A stretch of 38,026 nucleotides of DNA from Ilumatobacteraceae bacterium. GTDB lineage: Bacteria > Actinomycetota > Acidimicrobiia > Acidimicrobiales > Ilumatobacteraceae. Where the stretch lies: the NCBI GenBank assembly GCA_030727685.1, contig JANRBC010000029.1:1-38026 (forward strand), read 5' to 3'. The notes beneath the pieces are model-generated. The model made no database searches and was not told where the DNA came from. It worked only from the letters and a program-made list of their open reading frames with translations. Below, piece by piece: positions 14,132 to 22,257 of the stretch (position 1 is the first letter of the stretch; each line of letters starts with the position of its first letter). A program made the translations under genes and the position numbers.

Positions 14132-16200
14132 TTATTTAGTAAACGAAATTCTTTCAGGTCTTTATCGCGACAAGTCGGGTTATCAAACAGGCCGGTTCTA
14201 AGTTTTATTTGCGCGTCAAAAACTTTGTCAAAGATCAAACCAGTCAGAAAGCCATTGGCACGAACAAGCGTCGCTTCAGCGATGCCCTCACCCTTTGAGT
14301 CAATCCTCCAACAATTGCTGAATTCGATTGGCAACAAGATCATTGAACGACCTGGCGACTCGGCAGAAATTGCAAGGTCACCATCTGAAAACTCGAATTT
14401 AACCAAACTTGCAACCACCAAATTTGTCGGTGCATTTCCGTCAACAACTACAGTTTTCGAAGCATCAAATGAATTTTCGTCGATAATTTTAAAAATACTT
14501 GACAATGATTCTGCGCTTTTGACCGAGACTGGTGAGAATGTACCGAGATTCGACTGACCCAAATCAGTTAACACATTTTCATCATCGAGTTCACTAACCA
14601 CGATATTTTCGTCGACAAAAGTTTCGGTTCGTAATTCGAGTGTCTCTTTTGGCACGACAAGATAACGCACACCTGTCATGCGATAGATATCGAAATTCTG
14701 AAAACCAAGTACGAACCGGTTGCGCAATTGTGGAGAATCTTCGTCGAGAAGAAATCTCTCATAAAATTTGAAAGCCAACGGTGTCAAAGTGTGCGAATAC
14801 TCATTTAGAAGTGGAATTCGGCCAGAAATATTCAATGGATAGTCCGGTTCTTGAAGAACATAAGCTACGCGACCGCGAAACTGCTCACCGTCTAGAAGCG
14901 AAACACGGTCAAAAAGTTCGGGTGCCACACTGAGATCATCAAGCGATCGTGGCATTGGTTCTTGAAGTGAGAATCTGAGCGATGTGATCGGCGAGACAAA
15001 CAACGTGACCAGTATCAGTGCAGCCAGAGTTGCGACAAGCAAGTTACTTTTTTGTTTTAGATTGTTGTAAATATTTCTAAAATTTCTTTGAGCGAAGTCC
15101 GAAACTAACGAAGTAATGGCTATTGCATAAATCGGACTAAGCATCCAAATGAAATAACTGATTCGTGGACCACTTTCAAATTGCCAAGTTGATTGCCAGA
15201 TGCGATAAGTCAATAAAAACAGCGCTGCGATAACAGACATTGCCCAAACGTGATTGCGACGTTTTGACACTACGACGCCACGAATTATGAAAATCGAAAG
15301 CATGAAAAAGCAGAGAATTTGAAACACATGATTGCCCTCAGCAGAGGGAGTGGGAAAGAACGCCTCAAAGACAAATTTGTGAATCGGCCAAATCTGTGGC
15401 TGGTTATAAGCACTTAGTGGCAACTCTGATGCGGCTGTGTACCGATAAAAACCATTTAGAAATGTCGGTGCCTTCAGCAAAAGCAAAAGCACCGTTGAAA
15501 ACAACAGCAGTGCAAACTGGCTGATCAAAGCCCGATGCTCTCGCCGAGTAATTGATTTAAACATTGAAGTAGCGCCGACAATTGTCAATAACGGCAGTGA
15601 AGTAACTAAAAGATGTGGCAGGACAGCAAACAGAAACAAAACTGAAAACACGAACCCAGAACCGAACATCAAGTCTCGCACCCGACTTTCAGCGTTGACC
15701 TGCAGAAAGCAAACCAAAATCACTAACGAAACGATTAAGAGCGAAGCATATTGAGGCACATGGCCAAAGAGTTCGTTATCAACCAAGGCCACTGAGTAGC
15801 CCCACAGTGTCGCGATCGAAGTGAAGGCAGCCGCAGAAATACCAGCGAACCAAGAAACGTCAAACGATTCAAATACTTTTTCCGCTAAAACAAAAACAGC
15901 AATCGAAGAAACCAACGCCACCAAGAAGTGGTTATAGGTCGAACTACCAATTGATCCGATCACCGAGACAGGATCAAGCCAAAACAAGAAGCCGCCTTGC
16001 AAGCCGCCAGCACCAAAAAGAAGGTCAGAACGCAAACTGAGGGTCTTTCCAAAGTCTGAAATCTGGTAATTAGACAACATCGCCGATAGTTGGGAATCAC
16101 CACTCATTACATCGGTTCGTCGAGAGAACAGCGAGATATAAATTAATGATGCAAATCCGAACCAAACTGTTGGAATCAACAGTCGCGGTTTGAATTTCAT
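14128..16200 (-). CDS. Large multi-pass membrane protein with extracytoplasmic C-terminal domain, unknown function
   Basis: 690 residues. About the first 410 contain roughly ten hydrophobic segments (for example near 8-28, 90-107, 152-168, 180-200, 225-247, 290-310, 320-340, 355-373 and 390-410). The remaining 280 residues are soluble, with MTGVRYLVVPKET resembling the 'GVRYLV' segment of YfhO-like or GT-C glycosyltransferase-related membrane proteins. That architecture suggests a lipid-linked sugar transferase or polysaccharide-modifying enzyme, but I see no decisive catalytic motif. It starts 9 bases after the era stop and overlaps the convergent lipoprotein gene by 4 bases. Confidence 0.75.
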   Translation of the reverse strand: MKFKPRLLIPTVWFGFASLIYISLFSRRTDVMSGDSQLSAMLSNYQISDFGKTLSLRSDLLFGAGGLQGGFLFWLDPVSVIGSIGSSTYNHFLVALVSSIAVFVLAEKVFESFDVSWFAGISAAAFTSIATLWGYSVALVDNELFGHVPQYASLLIVSLVILVCFLQVNAESRVRDLMFGSGFVFSVLFLFAVLPHLLVTSLPLLTIVGATSMFKSITRREHRALISQFALLLFSTVLLLLLKAPTFLNGFYRYTAASELPLSAYNQPQIWPIHKFVFEAFFPTPSAEGNHVFQILCFFMLSIFIIRGVVVSKRRNHVWAMSVIAALFLLTYRIWQSTWQFESGPRISYFIWMLSPIYAIAITSLVSDFAQRNFRNIYNNLKQKSNLLVATLAALILVTLFVSPITSLRFSLQEPMPRSLDDLSVAPELFDRVSLLDGEQFRGRVAYVLQEPDYPLNISGRIPLLNEYSHTLTPLAFKFYERFLLDEDSPQLRNRFVLGFQNFDIYRMTGVRYLVVPKETLELRTETFVDENIVVSELDDENVLTDLGQSNLGTFSPVSVKSAESLSSIFKIIDENSFDASKTVVVDGNAPTNLVVASLVKFEFSDGDLAISAESPGRSMILLPIEFSNCWRIDSKGEGIAEATLVRANGFLTGLIFDKVFDAQIKLRTGLFDNPTCRDKDLKEFRLLNN

Positions 16201-16209
16201 AATAAAAAT

Positions 16210-17049
16210 CTAGTAGCCCAGGCGTTCGACACGATCGGCGCGACGTTGCCAGTCTTTATCGACGACGACAAACAGCTCAAGAAACGCGCCTTCAGGCATT
16301 TGCTTGCGCACCTCGATGCCGACCGACTTGAGAACACTGCCCGACTTGCCGATGACCATTCCTTTTTGACTTTCTCGCTCGACGACTATCTCGCAACGCA
16401 CTCGTGGCCACTCCCATTCGGTGACGCGTGTGGCGATTGAATACGGCAACTCGTCTCTGGTGACGGCCAACAATTGTTCTCGCACAAGCTCTGCCACCCA
16501 CTGCGCCTGAGGCGTTTCAGATGTCATCTCAGGCGGATACATCGCTTGACCAAGTGGTGCACGCTTGACAAGTTCGGCAACTAACTGGTCGACGCCTTCT
16601 CCAGTTTTAGCAGACAGCGGAAAATACTCGGCAGCGCCTAACGACGAAATCGCACTCAATTGAGCAAGCAATTTGGCTGGCGACACTGCATCAATTTTAT
16701 TGATTACGACGATTGCATTTTTGATATTGAGTTGCTCACTAACCCACTGGTCTCCGGTGCCAAATGTTTGCGTCGCGTCAATCAACAGACACACAATGTC
16801 AACATCCCTCATCGACTCAAGCGCTGTCGCGTTGACTCGCTCGCCTAATGCGGTTGTTGCTTTGTGTAATCCAGGTGTGTCAACAAAAACCAACTGAGTG
16901 TCGTCTTTGTTTAAAATGCCCCGTACGCGAGTTCGTGTGGTTTGTGGCTTGTTTGAGACGATGCTGACTTTCTTGCCAACCAAAGCATTGATCAACGTTG
17001 ACTTGCCAACATTGGGCCGACCTACTAACGAAACAAAGGCGCTACGCAC
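16210..17049 (-). CDS. era: GTPase Era (ribosome assembly)
   Basis: A GTPase that binds 16S rRNA and matures the 30S subunit. 279 residues: G1 GRPNVGKST (10-18), the switch-region Thr segment PQTTRTRVRG, G3 DTPG, G4 NKID and G5 SAKTGEG, then a C-terminal KH RNA-binding domain with GMVIGKSGSVLKSVG. The GTG start is the only in-frame start before an upstream stop codon and has no Shine-Dalgarno. era commonly clusters with phoH, ybeY, corC and recO; all are in this window but dispersed. Confidence 0.96.
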   Translation of the reverse strand: MRSAFVSLVGRPNVGKSTLINALVGKKVSIVSNKPQTTRTRVRGILNKDDTQLVFVDTPGLHKATTALGERVNATALESMRDVDIVCLLIDATQTFGTGDQWVSEQLNIKNAIVVINKIDAVSPAKLLAQLSAISSLGAAEYFPLSAKTGEGVDQLVAELVKRAPLGQAMYPPEMTSETPQAQWVAELVREQLLAVTRDELPYSIATRVTEWEWPRVRCEIVVERESQKGMVIGKSGSVLKSVGIEVRKQMPEGAFLELFVVVDKDWQRRADRVERLGY

Positions 17050-17097
17050 GAAAGAAGGCTACCGAGACGAGATGGTTTGATCTGCCACAATTGACTA

Positions 17098-17538
17098 ATG
17101 CTAAACATTGATTGGCGCAAATGGTTTGATCGAATGCAACCCCAAACGCTGCAGATTGCGGCGATGTTGCTCTACCTAAATGGCTTTTTCGCTTTGATAA
17201 GCGTCATAGATTCGACCGACTATTTGGGCTATCTACGCAATCGTTTTGCACTCGGGCTCATAGTCGGCTTGGTCGTCGTGGCTTTGCACGCATTATCGGG
17301 TTTGTTCATGGCCAACAACCTCAAACTTGGCTACAAATTCGCGATTGCCGCAGCATTTTCGCCATTCGTGCTTCGCTTTGCGGCATATACCGATCTCGAG
17401 AACACAAGTGGTATCAGCACAACGCTTTATCGCAAGCTGAGTGGTGGCAGCACCTTGAGTCTGATTTTTGAAGTGGCTTTGTGTGCTCTTATTTTGCATC
17501 CGCAAAGCCGAAGCCACCAGAAGATTTGGTATCGCTAG
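17098..17538 (+). CDS. Small four-helix membrane protein, unknown
   Basis: 146 residues with four likely membrane segments (about 18-38, 50-70, 78-98 and 120-138) and a basic C-terminal tail. I do not recognise a family. It is divergent from era, and 42 bases separate it from the downstream MaoC-fold gene, so it might share a transcript with it. Codon use looks like that of its neighbours, and the length and hydrophobic pattern support a real gene. Confidence 0.7.
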   Translation: MLNIDWRKWFDRMQPQTLQIAAMLLYLNGFFALISVIDSTDYLGYLRNRFALGLIVGLVVVALHALSGLFMANNLKLGYKFAIAAAFSPFVLRFAAYTDLENTSGISTTLYRKLSGGSTLSLIFEVALCALILHPQSRSHQKIWYR

Positions 17539-17580
17539 TTCATTTCGTCACGAAGCCCAACGACCTGCCACACTTGATCT

Positions 17581-18039
17581 ATGCCAAAACTAATTATCAA
17601 AAGTGTTGACGAACTCAAAAGTTTGATTGGAAAACATCTCGGATTTTCGGACTACTCAACGATCACGCAAGAACAGGTGAATATATTCGCCGATGCGACT
17701 GGCGACCATCAATGGATCCATATCGATGTTGAGCGTGCAAAAGCCGGCCCATTCGGTGGACCAATCGCCCACGGCTATCTGACTTTGTCACTCGGGCCGG
17801 TTTTTCTGCCACAAATTTTTGGCGTGGAAGGTGTGGCAATGGGAGTGAATTACGGAACAAATAAAGTTCGCTTTCCGTCACCTGTGCCAGTCGGCTCAAA
17901 ACTTCGTGCTGGCGTAAAACTTTTAAATGTCGAAGATGTAACTGGCGGTGTTCAAGTAACACTTGAGACGACTTTCGAAGTCGAAGGCGCCAAGAAGCCT
18001 TCTTGTGTCGCTGAAGTCGTCTTTCGTTATTACTTGTAA
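17581..18039 (+). CDS. MaoC-family (R)-specific enoyl-CoA hydratase
   Basis: A 152-residue hot-dog fold protein. The hydratase-2 signature FADATGDHQWIHID (catalytic Asp and His) is followed by GPFGGPIAHGYLTLSL. Single-domain members hydrate enoyl-CoA to (R)-3-hydroxyacyl-CoA in fatty acid or sterol breakdown or in polyhydroxyalkanoate precursor supply. The closest style is the actinobacterial NodN/MaoC group. It faces the LLM oxidoreductase and acyl-CoA dehydrogenase genes, which fits an acyl-CoA catabolism neighbourhood. Confidence 0.9.
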   Translation: MPKLIIKSVDELKSLIGKHLGFSDYSTITQEQVNIFADATGDHQWIHIDVERAKAGPFGGPIAHGYLTLSLGPVFLPQIFGVEGVAMGVNYGTNKVRFPSPVPVGSKLRAGVKLLNVEDVTGGVQVTLETTFEVEGAKKPSCVAEVVFRYYL

Positions 18040-18050
18040 GTACGAATTGA

Positions 18051-19019
18051 CTATCTGAAGTTATTCATAACTTCGGCGAAGAGTTCGACTGTTTCAGAGC
18101 TCGGGTAATCGGCGCACCACGGAATAAAGCCACTGCAACCAAGGTCAATATATTTTTGAACCTTCTCAGTCACCTGTTCGACGGTGCCCACGAGATTGCT
18201 AGCTTGCCATTGGTCAAAAGGGTCGGCACGTAAACTAAGTGAACCTGCAGCCTTGATCTCTTTTTCGGTACGCCGAATGAAAATATCTGGTGACCATGTT
18301 TTGCGAATCTCTGACTCATCTCGTCCGACCGCAGCACAGTGCCCCTTGAGAATCTCACGCTTGCGCGCGAACTCTACTGGGCTGCCACCAAAATTTGAGC
18401 AATCGGCATAGCGCGCGACAACACGAAGAGTTAGTTGCTCGCCGCCGCCACCTATCCAAATTGGTGGGTGGGGTTTTTGCAACGGCTTTGGGTCGCAGTT
18501 GCCACGCACCAAGTTGTAGTACTTGCCGCTGTAATTTGTTTCTTCTTGCGTCCACATTGATCGAACGATCTCTACACATTCGCGCAACATTGCGATGCGA
18601 ACCTTTGGTTCAGGAAAGTCGTAGCCGTATCCGCGGCATTCGTTTTCGTACCAGCCCGCGCCAATACCCCAATCGAGTCGCCCACCCGAGATGACGTCAA
18701 GCGTTGAGGTTATTTTTGCAAGCAAACTGGGTTCGCGATATAAGTTGCAGCCGACCATCTGGCCGAGTCTGATTTTTGTCGTGCGCTGACTGATTGCCGC
18801 CATCGTGGTCCAGCATTCGAAAACTGCTTCGTGTGCTGGACGCGGAACATTATGGAAATGGTCGTAAACCCAAATCGAGTCAAAACCAAGTTTTTCGGCC
18901 AACTGCGCAATTTCTACAGCCTTGTTCCACTTGTCGACCGGATCAGGAATCGAAATTAACTCCATCTTCCAGCCTTGCGGAATAAAAACGCCGAATGTTG
19001 TGTGCTGTTTGGTCGTCAC
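18051..19019 (-). CDS. LLM-class, probably F420-dependent, oxidoreductase
   Basis: A 322-residue bacterial luciferase-like TIM barrel. Typical segments are FDSIWVYDHFHNVP (about 45-58), RIRLGQMV, LDVISGGRLDWGIGAGW and HPPIWIGGGGE. Actinobacterial members of this form (F420 subfamily) often use the deazaflavin F420 in fatty acid, ketone or xenobiotic metabolism; the cofactor is inferred. The start overlaps the stop of the acyl-CoA dehydrogenase gene by four bases, so the two form a coupled operon. Confidence 0.88.
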   Translation of the reverse strand: MTTKQHTTFGVFIPQGWKMELISIPDPVDKWNKAVEIAQLAEKLGFDSIWVYDHFHNVPRPAHEAVFECWTTMAAISQRTTKIRLGQMVGCNLYREPSLLAKITSTLDVISGGRLDWGIGAGWYENECRGYGYDFPEPKVRIAMLRECVEIVRSMWTQEETNYSGKYYNLVRGNCDPKPLQKPHPPIWIGGGGEQLTLRVVARYADCSNFGGSPVEFARKREILKGHCAAVGRDESEIRKTWSPDIFIRRTEKEIKAAGSLSLRADPFDQWQASNLVGTVEQVTEKVQKYIDLGCSGFIPWCADYPSSETVELFAEVMNNFR

Positions 19020-20236
19020 AGTGGCAGGTCTCCAGTCGCAGACTTCGTTGAACCATGATCTTTGTAAGCAGCGATCGTACGTTGAGCGATACGCATTTGA
19101 TGAATTTCGTCAGCGCCATCAGCAAAGCGACTCCATCGCGCCTGCTGCAACATGTGCGCCAAAGGCGTGTCAGTCGAATAGCCGAGCGCCCCGTGAACCT
19201 GAATCGCGCGATCAATAATTCTCCACAAACTATTGGCGACAAAATGCTTCGCCATCGATACTTCCGAAGTGAAACTTTGTCCGTTTTCAATTTTGTAAGC
19301 CGCATGCAAGACCATCAACTTGCACTGATAGAGCTCCATCGAAGAGTCAGCAATCAACCATTGAATACCTTGTTTTTCGGCGAGTATCGAGCCATGCGAA
19401 TATCTCTGTAGCGCACGGTCGACCATCATGTCGAGAGCAATTTCTGCTTGGCCAATCCACCTCATGCAATGCGCAAGACGGGCAGGCCCAAGTCGATATT
19501 GGCCGAGCAAGTGACCCTGACCGCGCCCACCCAACATATTTTTTGCCGGAACACGAAGATCTTGAATCAAAATCTCGCAGTGATTGTGACCACCCGACAT
19601 TGTTTCGACATCACGAACAATGTTGAAACCTTCGCTTGGTATGTCAACGATGAAACACGAGTTCGCAGCCTGTGGCATATCAGGATTATCTTCAGTGCGA
19701 GCAACCAGAAGTGCGAATTGCGCACCACGTGCACCCGAAATGAACCACTTGTGGCCATTGATAACCCATTCGTCGCCATCTTGATATGCCTGCGTCTTAA
19801 TCAGAGTGGGATCGCTGCCAGCAACTTCTGGCTCTGTCATCGCAAAGCAACTTCTCGCCGTGCCTTCGCAAAGCGGGCGCAAGTATTTTTCTTTTTGTTC
19901 ATCGGTTGCCCAATGCAAAAGTGTGTGCTGATTGCCCTCGTCAGGTGCCTGGGCATTCAAAACAAACGGACCAATACTGACTTTGGCTGCTTCCGCAGAA
20001 ACTGCAGCCATTGCAGTAGGACCAAGATCCATGCCGCCCCATTCAGTTGGCATATGTGGCAACCATAAGTTCCAGTGGTTGCGAGCTCGGCCGCGCAACT
20101 TAACGATTGTGCGAACCACTTGTGCGCGATCTTTTTGATCGATCGCATCCCACTCTGGTCGCACTTCGGTGTCCATGAACTCACGAACCTTTAAGCGAAC
20201 AGATTCGATTTCTGGCGTAAATGAAAAATCAATCAA
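19016..20236 (-). CDS. Acyl-CoA dehydrogenase
   Basis: A 406-residue FAD enzyme oxidising acyl-CoA at C2-C3. Visible parts: an N-terminal helical domain, the flavin loop CFAMTEPEVAGSDPT (about 130-145), WVINGHKWFISGA, and the C-terminal helical domain with AIQVHGALGYS and an FADGADEIHQMRIA ending. The N-terminal WLPHMPTEWGGMDLG resembles the ACAD10/11 group. Its start is a TTG, supported by GGGAG nine bases upstream. The substrate cannot be told. It is the first gene of a two-gene operon with the LLM oxidoreductase. Confidence 0.93.
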   Translation of the reverse strand: MIDFSFTPEIESVRLKVREFMDTEVRPEWDAIDQKDRAQVVRTIVKLRGRARNHWNLWLPHMPTEWGGMDLGPTAMAAVSAEAAKVSIGPFVLNAQAPDEGNQHTLLHWATDEQKEKYLRPLCEGTARSCFAMTEPEVAGSDPTLIKTQAYQDGDEWVINGHKWFISGARGAQFALLVARTEDNPDMPQAANSCFIVDIPSEGFNIVRDVETMSGGHNHCEILIQDLRVPAKNMLGGRGQGHLLGQYRLGPARLAHCMRWIGQAEIALDMMVDRALQRYSHGSILAEKQGIQWLIADSSMELYQCKLMVLHAAYKIENGQSFTSEVSMAKHFVANSLWRIIDRAIQVHGALGYSTDTPLAHMLQQARWSRFADGADEIHQMRIAQRTIAAYKDHGSTKSATGDLPL

Positions 20237-20245
20237 GGCGAATTT

Positions 20246-20251
20246 CTCCCT
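20246..20251 (-). promoter_or_regulatory. Ribosome binding site that fixes a TTG start
   Basis: AGGGAG-like sequence on the minus strand nine bases before the TTG at 20236. It decides the rare start codon of the acyl-CoA dehydrogenase; the protein from this start begins at the expected N-terminus of the family. Confidence 0.55.
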
Positions 20252-20268
20252 TGAGTAGTTTGGCAGAC

Positions 20269-20316
20269 TTGTGTCACAAACCCCCTACTAGGGCGACCAT
20301 AACTGGTTTGCCCTAG
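20269..20316. promoter_or_regulatory. Two small palindromes between divergent acyl-CoA dehydrogenase and menG
   Basis: TTGTG-T-CACAA (20269-20279) is a perfect 5-base dyad around one base. ctagggc (20288-20294) and gccctag (20310-20316) are 7-base inverted repeats with a 15-base spacer. Both lie in the 90-base divergent promoter region, the second ending 10 bases before the menG GTG. They may be operators; no regulator is identified. Confidence 0.35.
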
Positions 20317-20326
20317 CCTGAATTGC

Positions 20327-21046
20327 GTGACAGCGAAAATTCGCAAGCGCGACAAATGGGACCGCGAAGATCTGCCTAGGGGTGCTGAAAAAGTAGAAGC
20401 AGTCCGCGAAATGTTCGATGCAATCGCTCCTCGATATGACTTTGTCAATCGTCTCATGACTTTTAGATTGGATACACGTTGGCGCAAAAAGACTGTCTCC
20501 GCGCTGAACCTACCCAAGGGCTCACGGGTTCTCGACCTGGCGAGCGGCACCGGCGATTTATGCATCGAACTTAAACAGAATGGTTACGACCCCATCTCAA
20601 TGGATTTATCGTTTGGCATGTTGAGCGCCGATCGCAGTGGTGCGCCCCGCACCCAAGTCGATATTTTGAAGCTGCCGATACCAAATATGTGCGTAGACGG
20701 CATCACTTGCGGGTTCGCCTTACGCAATCTCGAAAATTTGCAAATGTTCTTCGTCGAACTCGCTCGTGTAACGCGACATGGTGGACGAATTGCTCTACTC
20801 GATGTGAGCGTGCCGACTAACCGCTTCATCCGATTCGGCAACAAAATCTATTTCGGACGTATCGTGCCGATTATCGGTGGTTTATTTTCAGATCGGGCTG
20901 CATATAAATATTTGCCACGAAGTGTCGCATACCTTCCTGAGCCTGAACAATTGATCGCAATGCTGAAACAATCAGGATTTGCCGACGCTAAACACACTCA
21001 ACTCTCTGGCGGGCTAACGCAACTTCTTGTGGCGACACGAAACTAA
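20327..21046 (+). CDS. menG: Demethylmenaquinone methyltransferase
   Basis: SAM-dependent UbiE/MenG methyltransferase performing the last step of menaquinone synthesis. 239 residues: the family signature YDFVNRLMTFRLDTRWR (about 38-54), SAM-binding VLDLASGTGDL, CGFALRNLENL and PRSVAYLPEP. It starts at a GTG with no clear Shine-Dalgarno. menF begins on the base after its stop codon, so the two are one operon. Because this actinobacterium shows the Men route and no ubiquinone genes, the menaquinone role is preferred over UbiE. Confidence 0.95.
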   Translation: MTAKIRKRDKWDREDLPRGAEKVEAVREMFDAIAPRYDFVNRLMTFRLDTRWRKKTVSALNLPKGSRVLDLASGTGDLCIELKQNGYDPISMDLSFGMLSADRSGAPRTQVDILKLPIPNMCVDGITCGFALRNLENLQMFFVELARVTRHGGRIALLDVSVPTNRFIRFGNKIYFGRIVPIIGGLFSDRAAYKYLPRSVAYLPEPEQLIAMLKQSGFADAKHTQLSGGLTQLLVATRN

Positions 21047-22240
21047 ATGCGCTCAACTACTCAGTTGCTCTCAGCGGTAACCAATCAGCAAATCGACCTA
21101 AACGACTTTGCGAGCAATGATGGCTTTTTGTTTGTTCGCGATGGTGTCGGAGTCGCCGGACAAGGAGTTGCAAAACGACTAGGCCGAAGTGAGATCGCCG
21201 CGACATTGTCTGGCATAGAAGATGACAACCGAAGTGGCATCGCCGAGGCTGGCCCGATTGCGATTGGTTGCATTCCGTTCATTAGCAGCAACCCACATGA
21301 TTTCGTGATTCCAAAAGTTGTAGTCGGCAAAACATCTGGTGGCCAGCACTGGGTGACGACAATAGATGATGCCGAATTTGACTTTCGTGCACCTGACGAA
21401 ATTCGACCCTTCGCCGCGTCATTCATGGTTAACCCCGGCATACCTGTAGATCACTATCTTGAAGCGGTTCGCTTGACTGCCCAAGCAGTGCGTGAGAAAA
21501 AAATTGACAAGGCTGTCATTGCTCGCGACATTTTCGTCACGACGAATTTTCCGTTCGATATTCGTGCAATCTTGCAGCGCTTGAAAGCATCTTTTGGGTC
21601 GAGTTACAGATATCTGTTTGATGGCTTTCTTGGTGCATCGCCTGAATTGTTGGTTGCTGTCGAAGGCAACAAAGTTTCGAGTCATCCTCTTGCCGGCACC
21701 GCACCACGCACTGGCAACCCGACTATCGATCAGAAAATTGCTAGTGAACTTATTGCCAGCACAAAGAATCAACTCGAACACCGCATCGTGATCGACATGG
21801 TTCACGACACGCTATTGCCCTGGTGTTCGTTTCTTGATTGGCAACCCGAACCTACAATCGTCGCTGTTGCCAATGTCCAACATCTCGGCACAGAAATTTC
21901 TGGACAACTGAGCGAACCTCGACCCAGTGTTCTCGAACTTGCCTATGCACTCTCGCCCACTCCGGCACTTGGTGGTGCACCAAAACAAAAGGCTCTCGAC
22001 CAAATTGCCCGTGTCGAGGGAATGAATCGTGGTCGATATGGTGGCGCTGTCGGATATGTCAACAAATCTGGAGACGGAAAGTTTGCTGTTGCCATTCGTT
22101 GCGCAGAACTCGACTCGACGCGCATGACTGCCCGACTCTTTGCTGGCGGCGGAATTGTTGGCGATAGTGACCCGACTAGCGAACTTGCTGAAACTCAAGC
22201 CAAGTTTCAGGCGATGTTGGCTGCGCTAATTCGACCGTAG
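21047..22240 (+). CDS. menF: Isochorismate synthase
   Basis: Converts chorismate to isochorismate, first committed step of menaquinone synthesis. 397 residues of the chorismate-binding fold: DKAVIARD (catalytic Lys region), FLGASPELLV, HPLAGTAPR, IVIDMVHD and the C-terminal PTPALGGAPK, with YGGAVGY and FAGGGIVGDSDPTSE. It could formally be a salicylate- or siderophore-type isochorismate synthase (EntC/DhbC), but the neighbours menG, menD and menH favour menaquinone. Confidence 0.93.
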   Translation: MRSTTQLLSAVTNQQIDLNDFASNDGFLFVRDGVGVAGQGVAKRLGRSEIAATLSGIEDDNRSGIAEAGPIAIGCIPFISSNPHDFVIPKVVVGKTSGGQHWVTTIDDAEFDFRAPDEIRPFAASFMVNPGIPVDHYLEAVRLTAQAVREKKIDKAVIARDIFVTTNFPFDIRAILQRLKASFGSSYRYLFDGFLGASPELLVAVEGNKVSSHPLAGTAPRTGNPTIDQKIASELIASTKNQLEHRIVIDMVHDTLLPWCSFLDWQPEPTIVAVANVQHLGTEISGQLSEPRPSVLELAYALSPTPALGGAPKQKALDQIARVEGMNRGRYGGAVGYVNKSGDGKFAVAIRCAELDSTRMTARLFAGGGIVGDSDPTSELAETQAKFQAMLAALIRP

Positions 22241-22257
22241 GGCTTTCGCCGTAAAAC

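Noticed and set aside
19448..20068. 206-codon open frame on + inside the acyl-CoA dehydrogenase gene
   Set aside because: Fully antisense to a well-supported gene; the translated sequence has no domain pattern.
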